A stretch of DNA of 64,000 nucleotides from CALJFL01 sp036961205 (lineage in GTDB: Bacteria > Pseudomonadota > Gammaproteobacteria > Pseudomonadales > Halieaceae): the NCBI GenBank assembly GCA_036961205.1, contig JBALVI010000005.1, positions 62,001 through 126,000 on the forward strand. Reading direction: 5' to 3'. Made by a program: the position numbers and the translations under genes. Under the pieces are notes generated by a model that saw nothing but the letters and a program-made list of their open reading frames with translations, was not told where the DNA came from and ran no database searches. Positions 36,272-45,761 of this stretch are shown piece after piece (the first letter of the stretch is position 1; each line of letters begins with the position of its first letter).

Positions 36272-37711
36272 TCAGTTCTGCCTGCACAGTCGAACTAGTA
36301 GCGCCGGCATTTTATCCGGGTGGCGGATGGCCCTGTTGAAAGCCAAAATGACTACCGTGCCAAGCACCATAATCACAACGGGAAGCACTATCGAGGTGTC
36401 TGCGGCGTCCGCTGGATCAATAAACAATATGCCGGCTATAGAGGCCGATAAATAAGAAGCAAGCGTGCCACAGAGCATCGCTTTTAAGCCCAGTTTGGCC
36501 AGGTCGTGTTTACGATTAGGTGCCAGTTCTCCAAGTCCACCAATCATGATGGCAACAGCACCGAGGTTAGCAAAACCGCAAAGGGCGAAGGTCGCAATGA
36601 TGACCGATTTCTGGCTCAAATTACCGGCATCAATCAGCTGTGTCATTTGCAGATAGGCCACAAACTCGTTAATAACCAACTTGGTGCCCATCAAGCCGCC
36701 AACTGAGGTGGCATCCTGGAGCGGCACACCCATGATCAGTGCGGCATAATGAAAAATGCCACCGAGAATTCCGCCCAGTGTCAAATTATTGAAATCGATA
36801 TTTAAGACAACAGCATCCTTTGCGGATTCAAAGAACGTACTAACCAGGAACAGTCCTGTTCTTCCGAGGATGTAGTCAATTAAGGAAATAATGGCTATTG
36901 CGGCAATCAACATGGCGCAAACCACCACCCCGACTTTCAATCCATCTGACGCACCATTAGCAATGGCATCGATAGAGTTCACCGAGGTCTTCTCTATATT
37001 CAAGTCAACCTTGCCACGAGTCGGTGACTCTTCTGTTTCGGGGTAAATTATTTTTGATATAACCAGGGCGCCGGGAATAGCCATGATGCTAGCGGCCATC
37101 AGATAAGCGGCGGACACGCCCATTTCAATATAGACCGCCATAATCGCACCTGATATACAGGCCATCGAGCCGGCCATAATCGCCAATAGCTCTGACTGAG
37201 TGACGGTTGGCATATAGGGCTTGATCAATATTTGGGCTTCGACCATGCCGACAAAGACGCTGGAGGTGTTAGACGTAGCTTCTGAGCCACTGGCTCCCAT
37301 AATCTGGTAGATGACGCCGGAAATTGCGCCGACCACGCGCTGCATCAAGCCAAGGTGATAAGCGAGCCCTGATAACGCCGCAACAAAAATCAGCGTAGGA
37401 ACCAATTTGAAAGCGAAAACGAATGTACCTGCAGGGCCAAACACTTCAACCATGGAGGCCGTATCAGCCAGCGGGCCCAAAACAAAGGTTGCACCGTCGT
37501 TGGCGAAACCCAGCAGACGCTCCACCGCCGCGCCCAGGAACTGAAACAATGCCTGTCCCCAGGGTGTCCTGAGAACAAACATCGCCAGAATGAGTTGCAG
37601 GCTGAGGCCACAGATAACCAAGCGCCAGTTCACGGCGCTGCGATTGTTGGATAAAGACAGAGCCAGCGCGAATATCGCGACGACTCCGATTAGACCTGTG
37701 AACTGTGCCAT
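36272..37711 (-). CDS. nupC: Concentrative nucleoside transporter (CNT/NupC family)
   Basis: 479 residues from the ATG at 37711; a TTG at 37720 is also in frame. About 10-12 membrane segments. Family motifs: FVFAFKLVPTLIFVAALSGL, the hairpin LGLMQRVVGAISGVIYQIMG, GASGSEATSNTSSVFVG and GQ-like elements, and CGFANLGAVAIMIGGLGEL near the C-terminus. The length is closer to eukaryotic-like CNTs than to the 400-residue E. coli NupC. It should carry purine nucleosides with H+ or Na+ across the inner membrane, in the operon with deoD and the receptor. Confidence 0.92.
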   Translation of the reverse strand: MAQFTGLIGVVAIFALALSLSNNRSAVNWRLVICGLSLQLILAMFVLRTPWGQALFQFLGAAVERLLGFANDGATFVLGPLADTASMVEVFGPAGTFVFAFKLVPTLIFVAALSGLAYHLGLMQRVVGAISGVIYQIMGASGSEATSNTSSVFVGMVEAQILIKPYMPTVTQSELLAIMAGSMACISGAIMAVYIEMGVSAAYLMAASIMAIPGALVISKIIYPETEESPTRGKVDLNIEKTSVNSIDAIANGASDGLKVGVVVCAMLIAAIAIISLIDYILGRTGLFLVSTFFESAKDAVVLNIDFNNLTLGGILGGIFHYAALIMGVPLQDATSVGGLMGTKLVINEFVAYLQMTQLIDAGNLSQKSVIIATFALCGFANLGAVAIMIGGLGELAPNRKHDLAKLGLKAMLCGTLASYLSASIAGILFIDPADAADTSIVLPVVIMVLGTVVILAFNRAIRHPDKMPALLVRLCRQN

Positions 37712-37754
37712 TGAATCCAATTCTTATTATCGAGCCCTAACGCCCATGAGTTTT

Positions 37755-40013
37755 TTAGAAACTGTATCTGGCTTCCACTCCCCAGAAAGCAGGCTCATTG
37801 ATGAAGGCCGAGAGGTTGAGGAAGTCAAGCGCACCATCAACGGTTAATTCATCCGTAATGTTACGACCGACTACCGCTAGATCCAGTTTCTCCCCAGGAG
37901 TCTTGTAGCCAAACCTGACGCCACCTAACCAGCGCTCCTCTGCGACATGTTCCACTGACTCATAGAGGAAAATATTGGATTCACCTCGATAGTTCCAGTC
38001 AGTATTGAAGTACATGCTAGCACCTGAAGACAAAGGCACGGTGTAAGACAGAGCGACGTTGAAAAGCCATTCCGGGGATCGCGGTAAGGGGTTGCCATCG
38101 ACGAACACTGTGTCAAAGGGTCCAAAGTCTGATGGGTTATCAACGCTAGCAATAGGATTCTTTATTGTACAAAGAGGCGTTGAGGTACACGCTGATGTCG
38201 TCAGGTTTTTGTCGTCAATCTCTGTGTCGTTGTAGCTAAGATTCGACATGAAGCGGAAATTTTCCGTGATCAGCCACTCAAAATCCGTTTCAAACCCGGC
38301 TCCCTGCGTTTTGTCAGCGTTCAGAAGCGTATTGAAATTTCCGAATCCGCCGGTCGCGGTCAATTGCTGATCTTCGATCTCGAACGAATAAATTGCAGCG
38401 TTCCAGCGAGCTGCACCGTCCAGAAGAACACTCTTGAACCCGATCTCGACTGAAGTCAGCGTTTCAGTATCAGCCTGACTGGTAAAACCAAAGCGACCAA
38501 TGGTAACGGGGCCACGAGAAGCTTCCCCGACCCGACCATAAATACTCCAATCATTGTTCAGGTCGTAGTTAACTGCGAGGTCCCAGCTGATGTAATCGTC
38601 CTGTGTATCGATGGATGCCGAAAATGCTGTCGAATTGGGCCCTGGAACAACCTCGAGATCTTTATCATCATCGGTGTAGCGCAGGCCTCCGGTCACGGCC
38701 AAATCGTCCGTGACTCTATACTCAACCTGCCCGAATACCGCGATAGATTTCGTTTGTTGTTCTACAAAGGTTGTTCGATCGAGTTCCGGGGCGCTAAAGT
38801 CTGGCGCGATTGACGCCATAAAGTCGGTACTGCGAATCGTAATATCTTCATCGAAATAGAACAGGCCCACTTGGTAGAACATTTTGTCAGTTTCACCGGA
38901 AAGCCTGAATTCCTGGCTAAATTGATAGTGGTCATCCAAACCATCGCCAGATGCCACCACACCAAACGCATTTCTGCCAAGATCTCCAAACTCATCAAAA
39001 CTAAAGGTAACAAGGCCACCGTCAACATCCGCGCGACTGAAGCTATCAACAGTGTCGTAGCCAGTGATCGAGGTCAGCGTGAGGCCGCCAAATTGGTATT
39101 CAATATTGGCGCTAGTCCCAAAATGTTCCATTTCAAAGCCAGCGGGGCTGTCTTGAGTGACCTCTTCCTCATCAAACCCGGAACGGAGGCCTTCTTTGCC
39201 CTGCTCCAGCGCGTTGGCATAGAATATTTGCGGATGGTCGCCGTCCTGATCAAATCCATGAAATTTAACCAATGCGGTCAGATTCTCACTGGGCTCGAAT
39301 AAAAACTGCAGTCGATATGCGAACTCGTCAAATCCACCGAATTCGTCACCGGTGACCGAGTTGTCAATCCAGGCGCCCCGGTCTACATATTTCAATGATA
39401 GTCTCGAAGCGATTGTGTCGGTCAACTCACCACCGATGGCCAGTTCGACGTTTGCGGTTTCACGACTGCCATAGCCGCCACTGATATAGCCTTCGGTTTC
39501 GTGAGAAGGTCTAACCGAGTCAATTTTAACAACCCCCGCAGGCGTATTACGCCCGAACAATGTACCCTGAGGGCCTTTCAAGACCTCAACACGAGCGACA
39601 TCGAACAACGGCAGGCTCTTCAGTACCGAGTTTTCCAGCGCTATATCATCCAGGATCATGGAGACCGGTTGGCTTCCATTGACGTCGAAGTCGGTGTTCC
39701 CCAAACCGCGAATATAGAACCGGGGCGATTGGCGGCCATTGGACGATTCAATCTGAAGACTGGGAACCCGACCAGCCAGAGCACGGATGTTTTCCGCTGA
39801 GCCTACAAAATCATTGATAGATTCGCCCGATATCGCAGATACAGATGCGGGGACATCCTGCAAGGATTGCACTCTTTTTTGGGCAGTAACAAAAACCTCT
39901 TCCAGAACCGGTTGAGCCAGGGCCGCACTGGCAAACGCCACGCTGGAGGCCAACAGGCTAACCTTATACACAAAAGCCATTTTATTGCCGGATTTATATG
40001 CTGTATTCATCAA
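37755..40013 (-). CDS. TonB-dependent outer-membrane receptor
   Basis: 752 residues. A signal peptide (SLLASSVAFASAALAQPV) is followed by the TonB box region EVFVTAQKRVQSLQD and the plug domain (GRQSPRFYIRGLGNTD, PLFDVARVEVLKGPQGTLF, GRNTPAG). The 22-strand barrel ends WGVEARYSF with a terminal Phe. The gene lies between the P450 and nupC genes with gaps of 51 and 43 bases, so nucleosides or modified nucleosides are the inferred ligand. Siderophore use is not suggested by context. Confidence 0.93.
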   Translation of the reverse strand: MMNTAYKSGNKMAFVYKVSLLASSVAFASAALAQPVLEEVFVTAQKRVQSLQDVPASVSAISGESINDFVGSAENIRALAGRVPSLQIESSNGRQSPRFYIRGLGNTDFDVNGSQPVSMILDDIALENSVLKSLPLFDVARVEVLKGPQGTLFGRNTPAGVVKIDSVRPSHETEGYISGGYGSRETANVELAIGGELTDTIASRLSLKYVDRGAWIDNSVTGDEFGGFDEFAYRLQFLFEPSENLTALVKFHGFDQDGDHPQIFYANALEQGKEGLRSGFDEEEVTQDSPAGFEMEHFGTSANIEYQFGGLTLTSITGYDTVDSFSRADVDGGLVTFSFDEFGDLGRNAFGVVASGDGLDDHYQFSQEFRLSGETDKMFYQVGLFYFDEDITIRSTDFMASIAPDFSAPELDRTTFVEQQTKSIAVFGQVEYRVTDDLAVTGGLRYTDDDKDLEVVPGPNSTAFSASIDTQDDYISWDLAVNYDLNNDWSIYGRVGEASRGPVTIGRFGFTSQADTETLTSVEIGFKSVLLDGAARWNAAIYSFEIEDQQLTATGGFGNFNTLLNADKTQGAGFETDFEWLITENFRFMSNLSYNDTEIDDKNLTTSACTSTPLCTIKNPIASVDNPSDFGPFDTVFVDGNPLPRSPEWLFNVALSYTVPLSSGASMYFNTDWNYRGESNIFLYESVEHVAEERWLGGVRFGYKTPGEKLDLAVVGRNITDELTVDGALDFLNLSAFINEPAFWGVEARYSF

Positions 40014-40064
40014 TATCTCTCATAAACGTTAAAGAAAGGGGAATGTAGTTGTCTAACGGGCCCG

Positions 40065-41315
40065 CTAACTGACAGTCAAAGGGAGCGACTTCAGTCCGCG
40101 ACTAGTGATGCCCAGCCTATATTCCGGCCGGACTGAGGTAAAGCACTCAATACTGGAAAATTCACGTAATAGAGTAGTGAAAATTATCTCCATATCCAGA
40201 CGTGCCAAATGGTTGCCCAGACAGAAGTGGGCGCCCTTGCCAAATGCGATGTGGCGATTGGGTGAGCGGGTAATATCAAACCGCTCCGGATCGTCAAATT
40301 GGTGCGGATCCCGGTTGGCTGCACCATACATTAGCCCTATTTTGGTGCCCTTGGGGAACTGTTGACCCCTGAACTCCATATCCTCGAGCATAAATCGATG
40401 GAAAAAAGGCAGTGGCGACTCGTAGCGGAACATTTCCTGCACCGCCGTGTGGATGTGCTCCGGCTCTGCTCTGAGCCTGTCCATTTCCTGCGGGTTACGC
40501 AGCAACGCCAACATACCGTTGCCGGAGACATCGATGGTTGATCCGTGCCCTGCCGCCAGGATGATAATGCAGGTGGAAATAAGTTCGTCCCGGTTTAACT
40601 CGCCCTGAGTCTCCGCCGCCACCAGCAGACTAATCAGGTCATCGCGCGGCACTGCCCGCCTCTGGGCAGCCAGTTCAAGGAGGTAATCGGAGAATTCGGT
40701 GGCAGCTTCCTCGGCCAGCGCCAGATCCTCAGGCGTTCTATCTTGCTCAAAGAATTGCACAATATTCTCTGACCAGATTCGCAGACGATCGCAATCCTGC
40801 TCCTGCACACCCAATAGCTGCCCAATAATCAATCCGGGGATAGGCGCCACAAAGTCCTCGATAAAGTCGAACTCAGCCATGTCCCGTATGACTTTAATGC
40901 GGGCATCCACCAATTGTTGAATTTGTTCACGTAGCGCACTAATTCTGGCTGAGGTAAAAGTTTTGGACACCAGACCGCGCAATCGATCGTGCATCTCTCC
41001 CTCACTATCGATTACATTCACTCGCACGTAGCGGCTGAACACCGGGGTAGCTGCCCAGTTTTCAGCCGCTCGTTTTGTAGCCACGTCCTGTGCCGACATT
41101 ACGTGTTCAAGGGTTCGCACTAATCGCTTGTCAGTAGCGAGGGCGAATACGTCGGCAAACGATGAAAACAGCCACATATCCCAAGCTTCGTGGTAATAGA
41201 CGGGGTGGTTTTCACGCATTAGACGGTATGTCGGATAAGGGTCGCTGGCGAATTCGGCCGCGAACGGATCCAGCTTGAAGGAAGAGTTGTCTGGATCTGA
41301 GCTAAGCTGGCCCAT
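40065..41315 (-). CDS. Cytochrome P450
   Basis: 416 residues, soluble bacterial class. The I-helix is LAAGHGSTIDV (AGxxxT-type), the K-helix ExxR is EMFRY, and the heme-ligand loop is FGKGAHFCLGNHLARLDM with the cysteine thiolate. No transmembrane anchor, and no fused reductase or ferredoxin. It needs an electron-transfer partner, none of which is encoded nearby. It sits 25 bases after the phosphomutase stop and 51 before the TonB receptor start, in the middle of the nucleoside operon. Its substrate is unknown; RBS AGAGGT precedes the ATG. Confidence 0.93.
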   Translation of the reverse strand: MGQLSSDPDNSSFKLDPFAAEFASDPYPTYRLMRENHPVYYHEAWDMWLFSSFADVFALATDKRLVRTLEHVMSAQDVATKRAAENWAATPVFSRYVRVNVIDSEGEMHDRLRGLVSKTFTSARISALREQIQQLVDARIKVIRDMAEFDFIEDFVAPIPGLIIGQLLGVQEQDCDRLRIWSENIVQFFEQDRTPEDLALAEEAATEFSDYLLELAAQRRAVPRDDLISLLVAAETQGELNRDELISTCIIILAAGHGSTIDVSGNGMLALLRNPQEMDRLRAEPEHIHTAVQEMFRYESPLPFFHRFMLEDMEFRGQQFPKGTKIGLMYGAANRDPHQFDDPERFDITRSPNRHIAFGKGAHFCLGNHLARLDMEIIFTTLLREFSSIECFTSVRPEYRLGITSRGLKSLPLTVS

Positions 41316-41340
41316 TGTTTACCTCTAAATAACGGTTTAT

Positions 41341-43062
41341 CTAGCCCCGACGGGTTAGAACTGCGATGGAGTCCTGATGTTTTTCCATCAGTTGAGCCAA
41401 TGCGTTTTTTGCCTGCTCCATTGCGCTGTCGAAGCTGTCTCCCGCCACTGGCTGAACCACTTCGTAATAGCACTTCACCTTCGGCTCAGTACCTGAGGGA
41501 CGCACGATCACGCGCGAACCGTCCTGCAGACGATAAATCAACACATCACTGAGTGGAAAATCCAGTGGTTCTGATGAGCCATTTGAGTGCATGCGAATGC
41601 CGCTGCTTAAATCATCAACGTGCGTGACCTCACTGCTGCCGATGTGGCTCGGTGGCTGATCTCGCAATCTATCGCACAGGGGCGGTGAGCCTGGCTGCAG
41701 CGCAATACTGCGCTGTCCCGTCATGAAAATACCATGCTGCCGATAGAGGGATTCGAGTTGATCGAGCACCGTTCTACCCTGTTGAGATAACTGCTCGGTC
41801 ATTTGGGCAAAAGCCAGCAGTGCCGAAAGTCCGTCTTTGTCGCGGACCTGACGTCCTACCGCATACCCCAGTGCCTCTTCATAGGCGAACAGCAGCTGAT
41901 GATTGGCATCCTCGTGATCCATGGCGACATTGGTCAGCCATTTGAAGCCGGTCAAGGTCTCGAAGTGTACTGCTCCAGTGGCTGCTGCAATGCTCTTCAA
42001 CATGCTGGAAGACACAATGGTAGAGCAGACGATAGGCGTAAACGAATGGCGTTGCTGCAACAGGTAATTAGCCAGCAGTACGCCAACCATGTCGCCGGTC
42101 AACATTTGATAGTCACCGGACTCCTGCCGTACTGCCACAGCCAGGCGATCGGCATCTGGATCATTGGCGCAGGCCAGTGTGGCGCCATTTTCGCTGGCCA
42201 ACGCCAGCACCAGATCCATCGCTCCCGGCTCCTCGGGATTGGGGAAGTTAACCGTGGGGAAACGGCCATCGGGTTCACGCTGGGATTCGACACTGTAGAA
42301 CCGACGGAACCCGGCTTCTTGCAGTAGTGTCTCTGCAACGTCGGCCCCTACCCCATGCATAGCCGTATAGGCGATGCTGGTCTCCGGTGTACCGGACGAG
42401 TTTGAAAAAAGTGGGCTGGCCTGAATAGCGTCTATATAAGACCGGTAGAAATCTTCCCCCTGCACGCAAATAACTCCACGGGAGACACCTTCCTCAAACT
42501 CCAGCCAGGGAAGCGGCTCCAGCGCAGCATGCTCTATCGCGTTAGCAATACCCGCATCGTGTGGCGGAGTGATCTGCGCGCCATTTCCCCAAAAGACCTT
42601 ATAACCATTGTATTGCGGCGGATTGTGGCTGGCGGTTACCACCACGCCCGCAGCAGCGCCTTTGTTAAGCACACCGAAGGCTGCTATTGGAGTCGCTGCT
42701 ACTGCCGGTGTGATATAGACCGTGATGCCCAGCGCCGCAAAGACGCAAGCGGCGTCCATCGCAAACTGATGTGAATCGGGCCTGCCGTCATAAGCGACAA
42801 CAATCCCACGCTTGGCGGCATCGGGTATGGTGTCGATAAGATAGGTGCCCAGGCCAGCAGAGGTTTCCTGGATGACTAGTCGGTTCATCCTGGCTGGTCC
42901 CGCACCCACTAAACCACGCAGGCCCGCCGTACCGAATTCAAGCCGGCCGGAGAAACGCTGAGAGAGCTCTTCTGTATTTCCTTGGTCCAACAGGCTTTGT
43001 AACTCATCCCTTGAAGCCGGGTCAGGGTCGCGGGCTAGCCAGGTACTGATTCGATCCTTCAC
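41341..43062 (-). CDS. PGM2-like alpha-D-phosphohexomutase, candidate phosphopentomutase
   Basis: 573 residues, four-domain alpha-D-phosphohexomutase. The substrate loop is FGTAGLRG near 44-50. The phosphoserine is S145 in VVTASHNPPQYNGYKV. The Mg2+ loop is D301-P-D-A-D-R306, and the C-terminal RPSGTEPKVKCYYE binds phosphate. The layout matches PGM2, which in animals is a phosphopentomutase (deoxyribose-1-P to deoxyribose-5-P) rather than a hexomutase, and matches a gap in the pathway here, as no deoB is present. GTG start at 43062, six bases after the deoD stop. Confidence 0.9.
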   Translation of the reverse strand: MKDRISTWLARDPDPASRDELQSLLDQGNTEELSQRFSGRLEFGTAGLRGLVGAGPARMNRLVIQETSAGLGTYLIDTIPDAAKRGIVVAYDGRPDSHQFAMDAACVFAALGITVYITPAVAATPIAAFGVLNKGAAAGVVVTASHNPPQYNGYKVFWGNGAQITPPHDAGIANAIEHAALEPLPWLEFEEGVSRGVICVQGEDFYRSYIDAIQASPLFSNSSGTPETSIAYTAMHGVGADVAETLLQEAGFRRFYSVESQREPDGRFPTVNFPNPEEPGAMDLVLALASENGATLACANDPDADRLAVAVRQESGDYQMLTGDMVGVLLANYLLQQRHSFTPIVCSTIVSSSMLKSIAAATGAVHFETLTGFKWLTNVAMDHEDANHQLLFAYEEALGYAVGRQVRDKDGLSALLAFAQMTEQLSQQGRTVLDQLESLYRQHGIFMTGQRSIALQPGSPPLCDRLRDQPPSHIGSSEVTHVDDLSSGIRMHSNGSSEPLDFPLSDVLIYRLQDGSRVIVRPSGTEPKVKCYYEVVQPVAGDSFDSAMEQAKNALAQLMEKHQDSIAVLTRRG

Positions 43063-43068
43063 CTTGAT

Positions 43069-43776
43069 CTAGCCTAGCGCCGTCTTCAATCCGATTTGGA
43101 TCATGGTATTGAGCGACAGCTGTCGATCTTCCGAGCTAAGCGCTGCTCCCGTTGCAATATTATCCGTTACCGTGCATATGGCCAGCGCCTTGGCCCCAAA
43201 TTCTACAGCGGCGCCGTACAGTCCAGCGGCTTCCATTTCCACGCCGAGAATGCCGTATTTCTCCATGATTTTGAACATCGGTTGATCCGGCGTGTAGAAC
43301 AGATCAGCAGAGAATAGATTGCCAACCTTTGCCTCAACCTCAAGCGCACGCGCCGAATTAACCGCCCTCTCCAACAGGCCATAATCAGCGATCGCTGCGT
43401 AGTCATAGCCTCCAAATCGTATGCGATTCACATTGGAGTCGGTACAGGCACCCATGCCGACAACGACGTCGCGCAAATCGACTTCACTGCTAACCGAACC
43501 ACAACTGCCGACTCGGATAATCTCTTTTACGCCGTACTCTTTAATAAGTTCAGTTGCGTAAATAGATGCCGAGGGAATTCCCATACCGCTGGCCATGACC
43601 GAGACCCGTTTACCTTCATATTCGCCGGTAAAACCCAACACGTTCCGAACGTCAGTCACCTGCTCAGCGTTATCGAGAAAGTTGTCCGCGATGTATTTGG
43701 CTCGAAGTGGATCTCCAGGAAAGAGTACGGTCTCTGCAAAAGCACCTGAATCTGCATTAATATGAATCGAACCCAT
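43069..43776 (-). CDS. deoD: Purine nucleoside phosphorylase, DeoD type
   Basis: 235 residues, trimer-of-dimers/hexameric bacterial PNP. Motifs include MGSIHINADSGAFAETVLFP, VMASGMGIPSASIYATELI, EIIRVGSCGSVS and GVEMEAAGLYG (the ribose-binding glutamate), then CTVTDNIATG. It releases hypoxanthine or guanine and (deoxy)ribose-1-phosphate from purine nucleosides in the cytoplasm. RBS AGAGGA precedes ATG. It lies 172 bases downstream of the adenosine deaminase gene and just before the phosphomutase gene. Confidence 0.94.
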   Translation of the reverse strand: MGSIHINADSGAFAETVLFPGDPLRAKYIADNFLDNAEQVTDVRNVLGFTGEYEGKRVSVMASGMGIPSASIYATELIKEYGVKEIIRVGSCGSVSSEVDLRDVVVGMGACTDSNVNRIRFGGYDYAAIADYGLLERAVNSARALEVEAKVGNLFSADLFYTPDQPMFKIMEKYGILGVEMEAAGLYGAAVEFGAKALAICTVTDNIATGAALSSEDRQLSLNTMIQIGLKTALG

Positions 43777-43948
43777 TATTTATCCTCTATTGAATAGCAA
43801 CTGATGCCCTGAACAGGATGCTGCTGTAAAACGACGACCTAATGTACGCCGGTGCTTCTATACTGTCTACAATGGCAACAGGATCTGGTTAAGATACTTT
43901 GCCGGAGGTGATCTTCAGCCTGGGATATTTGATTGCAGGTGAGCCCCA

Positions 43949-45475
43949 CTAGAACCCCGCTTCGAACTGCCTGAATCGGCCCTCTAGCTGCCACTGTAAG
44001 CTGGCCTTTTTATTGGTACTCAGAAAGTCGTCACACCGAGAAGACGGCGACTCTCCTGACACGTCTCGTCGGCATGCCTTATTGGTATCAAAGGATTTTA
44101 TATCACGAAACAGGTTTTCTCCGGGTAAATAACTGTATGCCAGCGCGTTCCTGGATAGCTCTTTAATATCGTCGTAGCTCAAATCGTAGGTCTGCACTGC
44201 TCTTTGGTATTCATGCGTGATATCAATACGCGCAACCCCTTCATCGTCTGTGGATAGCGCCAGCGGTACACCATATTTTCGATACATGTCAAACGGATGA
44301 TTTTGCCCGGACACGCCAAGAATTACTGCATTACTGGTCAGGTTAATCTCTACCAGAATTTCCTCTTCAGCCATCTGCTTTAGCAACTCGTGAGATTGTT
44401 GTTCATGCACAATACTAACGCCATGGCCAATTCGACTGGCCCCTGCAACGTTAATCGCTTTATCGATATTGCCTAGCAAGGCTGCGGTAGGAACCAGCCC
44501 CAGTGCGAGTTCGCCCGAGTGCAAGGTGATGTGCCTGGCGGCGTTAGGAAAATGCTCCGACAGTGCCGCGATCATCTCCATGTGCCAATCGTAATCTCGC
44601 AGTGCAATCGGGTGATCTTCAGGCGCAACAAAATTTAATCCCACATAGCGCGGGTCATTTTCGACAATCATAAAAGCCAGAACGGTCTGGGCGAGAACCA
44701 TCTCGCGGGGCAGCACACGAATTACAGCTGAGATGTGGCGAACGGTGACATCACAACCTGGGCTGGGCGATGCCGTGTCGCATCCCGCAATATCCTGCCA
44801 GCGGCTTTCCATCTGACTTGTTTCTATTACAACCTGCTCATAGATCGTTTGGAGCTCATCACTGTTAATCCAGTCATCAAGGGCAGTGGTATCGATTTGA
44901 CCGGCAACAGATGCACCCCAGGCAATAGCCCTGTCCATACCCGTGACAAACATCAATTCAAGATAATGGTTGTTCTGTAATGCAGCCCTATCGGTGATCT
45001 CTGCCAAAGCGTCGCCCTCACGGCCGGACAGCGCAGCAGCAAAGCGTGAGAATGTGACGAAAAACTGATCGTGCCCCGAGAGTTTGCCCCATTCGTAATT
45101 TCGTATGGACAGTGCGTCAATCAACCGATTTACCACTATCGCATCGTCTTTAATTTGTGCAACCGGCGGGCGCTTAGCCGCAGCGTCGCACGGGGGCAGA
45201 ATTATGGTGTCGCTGGCCAGATCAATACATTTTCCATCTGCCGCAGCCCATTCGATATAGCTTTCTGCGTAAACAGCACCATCAAAGTGAGTATGAAGCT
45301 CGCCACCCTTGGGAAAGCGTGTAAGAAAGTCCCTAAGGAATACATCCTGGTCTTTTATCTGCTCAAAATAGTCGCTGGCACTTTCCTCATCGGCATGTCC
45401 CGGCACAACCCACATACCGCTGGCAATCACGAAACAACTCGCCCACAGTCCTCCACTAAACTCTGACATCTTCAT
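43949..45475 (-). CDS. Exported adenosine deaminase (ADGF/ADA2-like)
   Basis: 508 residues from the ATG at 45475. An in-frame GTG at 45502 adds nine residues that weaken the signal sequence. MKMSEFSGGLWASCFVIASG, with a likely cut after GHA, predicts export to periplasm or beyond. Zinc motifs: GGELHTHFDGA (HxH), then LHSGEL (active-site Glu region), RIGHGVSIVHE, and LSTDDEGV (DD). The C-terminal tail past the barrel and cysteines such as those in CRRD...RCDD recall secreted ADGF/ADA2-type enzymes. It deaminates adenosine and deoxyadenosine to (deoxy)inosine. First gene of the minus-strand nucleoside operon. Confidence 0.85.
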   Translation of the reverse strand: MKMSEFSGGLWASCFVIASGMWVVPGHADEESASDYFEQIKDQDVFLRDFLTRFPKGGELHTHFDGAVYAESYIEWAAADGKCIDLASDTIILPPCDAAAKRPPVAQIKDDAIVVNRLIDALSIRNYEWGKLSGHDQFFVTFSRFAAALSGREGDALAEITDRAALQNNHYLELMFVTGMDRAIAWGASVAGQIDTTALDDWINSDELQTIYEQVVIETSQMESRWQDIAGCDTASPSPGCDVTVRHISAVIRVLPREMVLAQTVLAFMIVENDPRYVGLNFVAPEDHPIALRDYDWHMEMIAALSEHFPNAARHITLHSGELALGLVPTAALLGNIDKAINVAGASRIGHGVSIVHEQQSHELLKQMAEEEILVEINLTSNAVILGVSGQNHPFDMYRKYGVPLALSTDDEGVARIDITHEYQRAVQTYDLSYDDIKELSRNALAYSYLPGENLFRDIKSFDTNKACRRDVSGESPSSRCDDFLSTNKKASLQWQLEGRFRQFEAGF

Positions 45476-45617
45476 CACTTGGTGTCCGCACTCCAAAATC
45501 ACTCAACTTACCCCTACTTCAGGGTCCAGCGTTCTACTTACAAAAACAGCTCAAACCTTATCATGGAATAAGTACAGATAAGCTCAGTGAACTGCCACCA
45601 GTCGTCGACGCTTCTGT

Positions 45618-45646
45618 TTGACTAAATAATCTGTATAAACTATCGT
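45618..45646 (+). promoter_or_regulatory. Candidate sigma-70 promoter for deoC
   Basis: TTGACT (45618-45623), 17-base spacer, TATCGT (45641-45646). It reads toward deoC in the 259-base divergent gap with the deaminase gene. The -35 box is good and the -10 box is poor (first three bases only). The rest of the gap is A/T-rich with no clear palindrome. Confidence 0.3.
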
Positions 45647-45761
45647 GATCGGCTGCTCTTAAACCCACGGTGAATATCGCCAGAGATTAAGTATCGGCCA
45701 GAGCAGCACTAAAACGCTCGCGGTTCACTTCAAGCACAAATCAACGCCAACGGGGAGTCTC

